Origin: CAYFPX01 sp964519895
GTDB taxonomy: Bacteria; Myxococcota_A; UBA796; CAJQPC01
Direction of reading: 5' to 3'
Length of the DNA: 64,000 nucleotides
Assembly: GCA_964519895.1 (NCBI GenBank)
Contig: CAZFLE010000005.1
Location: 62,001 to 126,000, forward strand
Part shown: positions 54,949-62,095 of the stretch, one piece after another
Position numbering within the stretch: the first letter of the stretch is position 1
How the letters are laid out: every line of letters starts with the position of its first letter
Made by a program: the position numbers and the translations under genes
Notes under the pieces: model-generated
What the model saw: only the letters and a program-made list of their open reading frames with translations
Databases searched by the model: none
What the model was told of the DNA's origin: nothing

Positions 54949-55791
54949 CTACCAGATGATGACCTCGCCCACCTTGCCGCGCTTGCCAGCCTTGCAGTTG
55001 ATGTTGCGAGTGGCCTGGACCGTACGCATCCGGAAGCCGCGCCCGTAGAGCCGGTGGATCAGCTCGGTGTCCGAGTTGGACAGCAGCACGTTCACCCCCC
55101 GCCGCTTCAGCTCCAGCGCGGTCTCCCGCAGGCGGATCTGATCCCCCATGTTGAAGCCCTTGGAGGTGTACGACGTGAACGACGCCGTGGGGCTGGCCGG
55201 CACATAGGGCGGATCGAAGTACACGAAGTCGCCGCGCTCCGCGTCGTCGAGGACCCGGTCGAAGTCGCCCTGGCACAGGTGGGTTCCGCCGAGCAGGTCC
55301 GAGCACGCCCTCAGGTTTGGCTCGTCGCAGATGCGCGGGTTGGTGTAGCGGCCAAAGGGCACGTTGAAGCCACCCCGCTTGTTGACCCGGTACAGCCCGT
55401 TGAAGCCCGCCTTGTTGAGGTAGATCATCCAGGCGGCGATCTCGTTGGCGGGCTTGTCGTCGATGGGCCGAGCCCGGCACTTCAGGTAGAAGTCCTTGTC
55501 GTAGGGCCACTGGCTCAGGGTGTCGACGACCGTGTCCACGTCGTCCCGCACACCGGTGTAGGTGGCGATCAAGCGGCTGTTGTCGTCGGACAGGGCCGCC
55601 CGCTCGGGCTGGAGCGCGAAGTAGAGCGCACCCCCGCCCAGGAAGGGCTCGTGGTAGCGCCCCAGGCGCTTGGGCACGTGTTGGAGCAGCTCGCGCAGGA
55701 GCTGACGCTTGCCACCGGCCCACTTCAGGAAGGGACGCGGCAGCGAGGCCCGCCCGGGGATCCGGGGGGCGACCAGAGGTTGTACAGACAC
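54949..55791 (-). CDS. dam: DNA adenine methyltransferase, Dam/D12 class
   Basis: 280 residues from GTG 55791. Methyltransferase motifs are in the alpha order: FLKWAGGKRQLL (motif X) near 21, PFLGGGALYFAL (motif I, FxGxG), the catalytic motif IV DPPY near 190, and the Dam-like KAGFNGLYRVNKRGGFNVPFGRY. It therefore makes N6-methyladenine, probably at GATC as in Dam, but the target is not proven. No restriction endonuclease is next to it, so it looks solitary. A short palindrome lies upstream (55871-55881). Confidence 0.88.
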   Translation of the reverse strand: MSVQPLVAPRIPGRASLPRPFLKWAGGKRQLLRELLQHVPKRLGRYHEPFLGGGALYFALQPERAALSDDNSRLIATYTGVRDDVDTVVDTLSQWPYDKDFYLKCRARPIDDKPANEIAAWMIYLNKAGFNGLYRVNKRGGFNVPFGRYTNPRICDEPNLRACSDLLGGTHLCQGDFDRVLDDAERGDFVYFDPPYVPASPTASFTSYTSKGFNMGDQIRLRETALELKRRGVNVLLSNSDTELIHRLYGRGFRMRTVQATRNINCKAGKRGKVGEVIIW

Positions 55792-55870
55792 AGCACTCAG
55801 CGGGTGAGGATCAGCAGAAACAGCAGCAGCTTCAACAACCTGGCAGCCCAGGTTGGAGGTTCACCCTATC

Positions 55871-55889
55871 ACAAGTCTTGTCATGTCAA
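55871..55889 (-). promoter_or_regulatory. Palindrome and TTGACA upstream of the methyltransferase
   Basis: ACAAGTCTTGT (55871-55881) has perfect five-base arms. On the minus strand TTGACA (55889 to 55884) directly precedes it, but no good -10 hexamer is at the proper distance. Candidate operator or promoter, 80 bases from GTG 55791. Confidence 0.3.
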
Positions 55890-55934
55890 TAGCCAGGGCC
55901 CAGGAGCCCACCGGGGAGAGGGCCGCGCCCCGGC

Positions 55935-58430
55935 TCACTCCCCCGACGCGTAGATCCGGCCCGTCGTCCCGTCGAGGGTGACCTGCTGCCCGTCTCGCAG
56001 CACCTGGGTGGCGCCCGGCACGTTCACCACCGCGGGGAGCCGGTATTCCCTGGCCACCACCGCGCCGTGGCTCAACATGGAGCCAAGCTCCAGCACGACC
56101 CCGCCGGCCACGAGGAAGAGCGGTGTCCAACCGGGGTCGGTCGCCGTCGCGACCAGGATGTCCCCACGCCCCAGCTTCCAGGCCTCGTCGGGGCTCGACA
56201 GGACGCGGACGGTGCCCGTGACTCTGCCCGGCGAGATGCCCAGTCCTCGGAGCCGGTCCCCGCCCACGGGGATCTCCAGGGCCTGGTCCCCCACCAGGAA
56301 CGTCGGCGGCCGACCTTCCTCGGCATAGGCGGCCCACCGCTTCTCCCGGCTGCCGATCCGCTCCAGTGCCTCGTCCCGCGAGAAGCTGCCCGCGGCGAGT
56401 CCCTGGAGCTCCGACCACTCCAGCCAGCGCACCCGTTCCCGATCCGCCAGGTGCTCCGCCCCCAGGTCCAGCAGGGCACCCTTGAGCACGAAGAGCAGCC
56501 GGTCGAACTGGTACCTCTGGTCCTCGCGCAGCTGCAGGTAGCGCCGGGTGAGCTCCACCAGCCGCACCAACGCTGCGCCCCGAGCGCCGCCCACCTGGGA
56601 CTTCAGCGCTCGGATCGCCACCAGGGCGGCCTCCTCCTGGGCCGTGGCCACCTGGGCTGGATCGGCCAGGACCCCGTCGGCGTAGGGCGCCACCAGCCGC
56701 TCCACCCGGTGGGGTTCTTCGGCCCACCGCGGGCTGAAGATCTCCCACGACGACGACGCCCCCCGAAACCCGAAGGCGTCCAGGAATTCCTGCAGATCCC
56801 CGCCACCGCTCAGGCCGTGCAGCGCTCGGTTGGTCCGCTGGGTCCAGTTCTCGGCCGGACAGCGGAGCAGGTCGTCTCGCAGCGCTGGCGGCACCAGGTT
56901 CTCGGCCAGCTGGAAGGTCAGGTTGGCGAAGAGCAGCGAGCAGATGTGCACCCGGATGTAGTCCCGTGCCAGCTCGATGCCGGCACGCACCCGCGCCACC
57001 GGCGGCTCCTCGGAGCGGGCGAGGGCCGGGATGTCCCGATCCAGGCGGCGCTCCAGGACGTCCCAGCTGGCCGGGTTGGTGAACGGATTGGCCCGGAAGC
57101 GCCGCCAGCGCTTCTCCTGAAAGGTGGTCCGGAAGATCGAGCCGTAGACCTTGAGGTCCGCTGGCGCGGCGAAGCGCCGCATCCACTGCTCGGACTCCTC
57201 GGGGGGCAGGAACTCGAGCATGAAGCGCGGCGGAGGGCGGCCGGGGGGCTTGAAGGCCAGGTGCCGGAACACGGTGACGTTGAAGTAGGGCCAGCCCTTG
57301 TGGAGCCGGGTCGGGGGCGCGCCCCCCAGGAAGCGCCGCGCGGTCTCGGGGTAGGCGATGAACCACTCGAGCAGCGGCCCCACGACGCTCCAGCCGCAGG
57401 GGCTCGCCGGCTCGGTCCAGCGCTCGCCGACGAAGCGGCGGGTCCACAGGATCTGCCCGCCTCGCTGGGGCTCGCCCGCTGCGGTGACCGCTCGGGCCTG
57501 GAGCACGCGCACCCGACCATCCCGCCCCAGGGCCCACTCCACGTCCTGGGCGGTCCCGGTCAGGTCCTCGGCCTTGAGCCCCAGGCGGCCGACCTCGAGC
57601 ACCTGGGCCGGGGTCAGGGCCCGGGCACCTTGGGGCGCCGGCTGCCACGAGAGCTCGCCCGCCGGATCCGGCAGCAGCTGGCGAGCCTGTTCCGCCGGCT
57701 CCCAGCCCAGCTCGCTCAGGCCCCACAGGCCGAGCCGCCGCCGCACCCGCCCAGGGCTTCGCCGGGGGCGCTGGATCCGGTAGCGCTCTGGCACGACCTG
57801 GCCACTCACCAGGGCCTCGCCCTGGCCCCAGGCCGCCTCCAGGGTCATCTCTCGCCAGCTGCCGCTCACCGGGTTCACCGTGAACAGTACCCCAGAGACC
57901 CGGGCGTCGACCAGGGCCTGGACCACCACCGCCATGCCCACCAGCGGCGGCCTGCGCAGGCCCTTGCGGCGGTAGACCAGCGCGCGCTCGCCGTACCAGG
58001 ACGCCCAGCAGCGCCGGATCGCGCCGTGGAGCCCAGCGCCCGGCGCCACGTTGAGCACGGTCTCGTACTGCCCGGCAAAGGAGCGCTCCCGGCCGTCCTC
58101 GTCGACCGCCGACGACCGGACCGCGAAGGGGCCACCGACCCGCCGCGCAGCCCTGTCCAGGGCCTTGGCCAGCCGAGGGGGCAGCTCGGCCCCCAGGATC
58201 CCGTCCCGCAGCTCTCCTGCCCGCTGGGGCGTGGGATCCCGACGCAGCTGGCGCGCCAGCTCGGTCAGCCCGTTGTGATCCAGGGTCGCGCGGACCGCGT
58301 CCACAGGCAGCACGAACGCCGCGGGCACCGGCAGCCCCCGGTCCACCAGCCGGGCCAGCGCCGCGGCCTTGCCACCGACCGACCGCACGTCGTCGGGATC
58401 GATCTCGGCGAGGGACAGGGTCCAGGACAC
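55935..58430 (-). CDS. PEP-utilising phosphotransferase, rifampicin phosphotransferase-like
   Basis: 831 residues from GTG 58430. The N-terminal PPDK-type ATP-grasp is readable (VGGKAAALARLVDRGLPVPAAFVL, AVRSSAVDEDGRERSFAGQYETVLNV, VSGVLFTVNPVSG). A large middle region (about 330-700) resembles the substrate domain of rifampicin phosphotransferase, and the mobile His domain is LELGSMLSHGAVVARE near residue 784. Three-domain size fits rifampicin phosphotransferase (about 860 residues) better than PEP synthase. It could inactivate a rifamycin-type compound or phosphorylate another small molecule; experiment would be needed. Divergent from the P5C dehydrogenase gene. Confidence 0.75.
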   Translation of the reverse strand: MSWTLSLAEIDPDDVRSVGGKAAALARLVDRGLPVPAAFVLPVDAVRATLDHNGLTELARQLRRDPTPQRAGELRDGILGAELPPRLAKALDRAARRVGGPFAVRSSAVDEDGRERSFAGQYETVLNVAPGAGLHGAIRRCWASWYGERALVYRRKGLRRPPLVGMAVVVQALVDARVSGVLFTVNPVSGSWREMTLEAAWGQGEALVSGQVVPERYRIQRPRRSPGRVRRRLGLWGLSELGWEPAEQARQLLPDPAGELSWQPAPQGARALTPAQVLEVGRLGLKAEDLTGTAQDVEWALGRDGRVRVLQARAVTAAGEPQRGGQILWTRRFVGERWTEPASPCGWSVVGPLLEWFIAYPETARRFLGGAPPTRLHKGWPYFNVTVFRHLAFKPPGRPPPRFMLEFLPPEESEQWMRRFAAPADLKVYGSIFRTTFQEKRWRRFRANPFTNPASWDVLERRLDRDIPALARSEEPPVARVRAGIELARDYIRVHICSLLFANLTFQLAENLVPPALRDDLLRCPAENWTQRTNRALHGLSGGGDLQEFLDAFGFRGASSSWEIFSPRWAEEPHRVERLVAPYADGVLADPAQVATAQEEAALVAIRALKSQVGGARGAALVRLVELTRRYLQLREDQRYQFDRLLFVLKGALLDLGAEHLADRERVRWLEWSELQGLAAGSFSRDEALERIGSREKRWAAYAEEGRPPTFLVGDQALEIPVGGDRLRGLGISPGRVTGTVRVLSSPDEAWKLGRGDILVATATDPGWTPLFLVAGGVVLELGSMLSHGAVVAREYRLPAVVNVPGATQVLRDGQQVTLDGTTGRIYASGE

Positions 58431-58482
58431 ACCAGCTCCCTACCCTGGTTAGGTCCGGCCTTCCCAGCACTGCGAGGACTGC

Positions 58483-60111
58483 ATGGCCGGCGTCGATGGC
58501 ATCTTCACCCCGCCCGTTCCCTCCAACGAGCCCGTCAAGCCCTATACGCCGGGCAGCCCAGAGGTCCGGTCCCTCAAGCAGGTGCTCTCCGGCATGGAGG
58601 GGGTGATCACCGAGATCGCCAACGTGGTCGACGGCGACGTGATCGAGACCGGGCACACCTGGGACGTGACCATGCCCTGCGACCACGGCCACGTGCTGGG
58701 CCGCGTGCACATGGCAGGTCCCGAGCTGGTCGAGCAGGCCGTGGACAGCGCGCTCGAGGCCAAGGCCGACTGGGCCGCGATGGCGTGGCAGGACCGCGCG
58801 GCCGTGTTCCTCAAGGCCGCGGACCTGCTGAAGGGGCCCTGGCGCGACGTCATCAACGCCAGCACCATGCTCGGCCAGGCAAAGACCGTGCACCAGGCCG
58901 AGATCGACGCCGCCTGTGAGCTGATCGACTTCTGGAAGTTCAACGTGGACTTCGCCCGCCAGATCATGACCCAGCAGCCCCCGGTGTCCGGGCCCGGGGT
59001 CTGGAACCGCAGCGACCAACGGCCGCTGGACGGCTTCGTGCTGGCCGTCACCCCCTTCAACTTCACCAGCATCGCGGCCAATCTGCCCACAGCGCCGGCC
59101 CTGATGGGCAACACGGTGGTCTGGAAGCCCGCCCGCACCCAGGCCCACAGCGCCTGGTTCCTGATGGACCTGCTGCGCGAGGCCGGCCTGCCCGACGGCG
59201 TGATCAACATGGTGCACGGCGCCGGCCCCGACGTGGGCGAAGTGGTGCTGCCCCACCCCGACCTGGGCGGCATCCACTTCACCGGCTCCACCGCCACCTT
59301 CCAGACCATGTGGCGCACGGTCGGCGAGAACATCACCGGCTACCGGCAGTACCCGCGGATCGTCGGAGAGACCGGCGGCAAGGACTTCATCCTGGCCCAT
59401 CCGTCCGCCGACGTGCGGCCCCTGGCGGTGGCGATGCTGCGCGGGGCCTTCGAGTACCAGGGCCAGAAGTGCTCGGCCGCGAGCCGCGCCTACATCCCCA
59501 GCAACCTGTGGCCGGCGGTGCGGGAGCAACTCCGCGGCATGATGGCCGAGATCACCCAAGGCGACGTCCGGGACTTCTCCAACTACGTCGCCGCAGTCAT
59601 CGATCGCCGGGCCTTCACCAAGCACTGCGGCTACCTGGACCTGGCTGAAACCACGGCCAAGGTCGTGGCCGGCGGCCAGGCCAACGGCGACACCGGGTGG
59701 TTCGTCGAGCCCACTGCAGTCCAGGTCGACGACCCCGGTCACCGGCTCATGGTCGAGGAGATCTTCGGGCCGGTCCTGACGATCTTCGTCTACCCCGAGG
59801 GCGAGTGGACCGAGACCCTGGACGTGGTGGACCGGACCGGCACCTACGCCCTGACCGGGGCGGTGTTCAGCCAGGACCGCCAGGCCATCGTCCAGGCCAC
59901 CCAGGCCCTGCGCCACGCCGCGGGCAACTTCTACATCAACGACAAGCCGACCGGCGCCGTCGTGGGCCAGCAGCCGTTCGGCGGATCCCGTGCGAGCGGC
60001 ACCAACGACAAGGCCGGCTCCCCCTTGAACCTGATGCGCTGGGTCAGCCAGCGCTCGATCAAGGAGAACTTCGTGCCCCCTCGCGACTGGCGGTACCCCT
60101 TCCTGGGGTGA
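58483..60111 (+). CDS. pruA: L-glutamate gamma-semialdehyde (P5C) dehydrogenase
   Basis: 542 residues from ATG 58483. It resembles ALDH4-type proteins: NEPVKPYTPGSPEVRSLK at the start, VTPFNFTSIAANLP as the substrate and NAD pocket, catalytic Cys in QGQKCSAASRAY, catalytic Glu in IVGETGGKDF, and IHFTGST for the cofactor. It oxidises the semialdehyde from proline to glutamate with NAD+. PutA or proline dehydrogenase is absent from this window, so the proline oxidase must be elsewhere. Class assignment is strong. Confidence 0.92.
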   Translation: MAGVDGIFTPPVPSNEPVKPYTPGSPEVRSLKQVLSGMEGVITEIANVVDGDVIETGHTWDVTMPCDHGHVLGRVHMAGPELVEQAVDSALEAKADWAAMAWQDRAAVFLKAADLLKGPWRDVINASTMLGQAKTVHQAEIDAACELIDFWKFNVDFARQIMTQQPPVSGPGVWNRSDQRPLDGFVLAVTPFNFTSIAANLPTAPALMGNTVVWKPARTQAHSAWFLMDLLREAGLPDGVINMVHGAGPDVGEVVLPHPDLGGIHFTGSTATFQTMWRTVGENITGYRQYPRIVGETGGKDFILAHPSADVRPLAVAMLRGAFEYQGQKCSAASRAYIPSNLWPAVREQLRGMMAEITQGDVRDFSNYVAAVIDRRAFTKHCGYLDLAETTAKVVAGGQANGDTGWFVEPTAVQVDDPGHRLMVEEIFGPVLTIFVYPEGEWTETLDVVDRTGTYALTGAVFSQDRQAIVQATQALRHAAGNFYINDKPTGAVVGQQPFGGSRASGTNDKAGSPLNLMRWVSQRSIKENFVPPRDWRYPFLG

Positions 60112-60133
60112 CAACCCGCTGACAACGGGCGCT

Positions 60134-60161
60134 TGACAGCCGGTGCCAGGCTGCTACATTG
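60134..60161 (+). promoter_or_regulatory. Sigma-70-type promoter for the XPB gene
   Basis: TTGACA (60134-60139) is an exact -35 box and TACATT (60156-60161) a four-of-six -10 box, 16 bases apart. Transcription would begin near 60168, giving a leader of about 190 bases before ATG 60358; nothing gene-like fills it. Confidence 0.55.
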
Positions 60162-60357
60162 GTGCGTGGACAAGGGGCTGGATCCCCGCGTCCCGCTTGC
60201 CTGGGCAGATCGCCCGACCACAGCACGGCTTCCCGCCCGTTGTCTGTGAGAAACCCAATGCCGTCCCCGAGGCGGCAGCGCTGAGGTCCCCCGCCGCGGC
60301 CCCGCCACGTATCCCTTCTGGGCGCCGCGCAAGACCGTCATGAACGCACGATGAGCC

Positions 60358-62046
60358 ATGCAAGTCAGGCCTGAGAACCCGGTCATCGTCCAGGGCGACG
60401 GAAAGGTCCTGGTCGAGACCAAACACCCTCGGTACGAGGCCGCCCGAGACCTGCTCGGGCGCTTCGCTGAACTCGAAGCCTCTCCCGAGCACCTGCACAC
60501 CTACCGCATCACGCCGCTGTCGCTGTGGAACGCCGCGTCGTCGGGCATGACCCGCAGCGACATCGTCGACGAGCTGCGCGACTTCACCAAGTTCGACATC
60601 CCCCAGAACGTCCTGGACTCGGTCGGCGACACGATCCAGCGCTACGGGCTGGTCAAGCTGATGCCGCACCCGGAAGACCCGGCCAGCCTGATCCGGCTCG
60701 AGTTCGCCACGGCCTACATCGCCAAGGTCGTGAGCAACCTGCCCGAGATCCGAGAGCTCCTGGTCGAGGACGGCCGCCGCCACTGGGCCATCGACGCCGG
60801 TCACCGGGGCATCTTCAAGCAGAAGGCGCTGCTCGCCGGCTGGCCCATCGAGGACCTGGCCGGCTTCCTGCCCGGGGCCCACCTGGACATCCGGCTGCGG
60901 GACAAGATGAAGGGCAATGGCAAGCCCTTCGGTGTCCGCCCCTACCAGGTCGAGGCCGCGAGCCGCTGGTACCTGGACGGCAAGCCCTCGGGCGGCCACG
61001 GCGTGGTCGTGCTGCCCTGCGGCGCGGGCAAGACCATCGTGGCCATGCAGTCCATGAACCTGCTCAACACCCACACGTTGATCCTGGCCACCAACGCCGC
61101 CGCCGTGCAGCAGTGGGTCCGGGAGATCATCGACAAGACCCACCTGACCGAGCGCCAGGTCGGCGCCTACATGGGCACGACCAAGCAGATTCGCCCGGTC
61201 ACCGTGGCGACCTACCAGATCATGACCTGGCGCCGCTCCAAGACCGCGGCCTTCGAGCACCTCCACCTGTTCACCGACCAGGACTGGGGCCTGTTGATCT
61301 ACGACGAGGTCCACCTGCTGCCCGCCCCGGTCTTTGGTGCCACCGCAAACCTCCAGGCCCGCCGGCGCCTGGGCCTGACCGCCACCCTGGTGCGCGAAGA
61401 CGGCCGCGAAGGCGACGTGTTCAGCCTGGTCGGACCCAAGCGCTACGACCTGCCCTGGCAGATGCTCGAGGACGGCGGCTTCATCGCCGAGGCGCGCTGC
61501 CACGAGGTCCGCGTCGCCTTCAACAACGGCGACGCCCAGAAATACGAAAAGACCGACGAGAACCGCAAGTTCAAGATGGCGTCGGTCAACCCGCTCAAGC
61601 TCGGCGCCATTCGCGAGCTCATCAAGCGCCACAAGGGCGACAACATCCTGGTGATCGGGACCTATGTCGACCAGCTGGAGCGGGTCTCCAAGATGCTCGG
61701 GGCACCGCTCATCACCGGCAAGACCCCCCACAAGAAGCGCGAACAGCTCTTCGGGGACTTCCGCCGGGGCCGGATCAAGGTCCTGGTCGTCAGCAAGGTC
61801 GCGAACTTCTCGATCGACCTCCCCGACGCCAACGTCGCCATCCAGATCTCGGGCACTTTCGGCTCCCGCCAAGAAGAAGCCCAGCGCCTGGGCCGCATCT
61901 TGCGCCCCAAGAAAGATGGCGGCGAGGCGCACTTCTACACAGTCATCACCCGCGACACCAAGGAACAGGACTTCGCGCTCAAGCGCCAGCTGTTCCTGAC
62001 CGAGCAGGGCTACCGCTACACCATCGAGGAGCGTGCAGCGAGCTGA
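60358..62046 (+). CDS. XPB/Rad25-type DNA repair helicase
   Basis: 562 residues from ATG 60358. SF2 motifs: Q-like FGVRPYQVEA, Walker A CGAGKT, Walker B DEVH, motif III LGLTATLVREDG, and motif VI QEEAQRLGRILRPKKDGG. The N-terminal damage-recognition region (RITPLSLWNAASSGMTRSDIVDEL) is XPB-like. It is a 3'-5' helicase or translocase in nucleotide-excision-type repair, known from archaea, eukaryotes and some bacteria. The next gene encodes its usual Helicase_C_3-domain partner, separated by 49 bases. Confidence 0.92.
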   Translation: MQVRPENPVIVQGDGKVLVETKHPRYEAARDLLGRFAELEASPEHLHTYRITPLSLWNAASSGMTRSDIVDELRDFTKFDIPQNVLDSVGDTIQRYGLVKLMPHPEDPASLIRLEFATAYIAKVVSNLPEIRELLVEDGRRHWAIDAGHRGIFKQKALLAGWPIEDLAGFLPGAHLDIRLRDKMKGNGKPFGVRPYQVEAASRWYLDGKPSGGHGVVVLPCGAGKTIVAMQSMNLLNTHTLILATNAAAVQQWVREIIDKTHLTERQVGAYMGTTKQIRPVTVATYQIMTWRRSKTAAFEHLHLFTDQDWGLLIYDEVHLLPAPVFGATANLQARRRLGLTATLVREDGREGDVFSLVGPKRYDLPWQMLEDGGFIAEARCHEVRVAFNNGDAQKYEKTDENRKFKMASVNPLKLGAIRELIKRHKGDNILVIGTYVDQLERVSKMLGAPLITGKTPHKKREQLFGDFRRGRIKVLVVSKVANFSIDLPDANVAIQISGTFGSRQEEAQRLGRILRPKKDGGEAHFYTVITRDTKEQDFALKRQLFLTEQGYRYTIEERAAS

Positions 62047-62095
62047 CCGCGCACCCTGCGCCGGGCTCGCCGAACGCGATTCCCTGGAGAGAGAG

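Noticed and set aside
55861..60114. Minus frame of over 1400 residues across the PEP-utilising and P5C dehydrogenase genes
   Set aside because: Off-frame in the first and antisense to the second; both real genes have intact catalytic motifs.
60112..60357. Small gene in the leader of the XPB gene
   Set aside because: The only open frames here lack a start with ribosome site and have no recognisable protein content.
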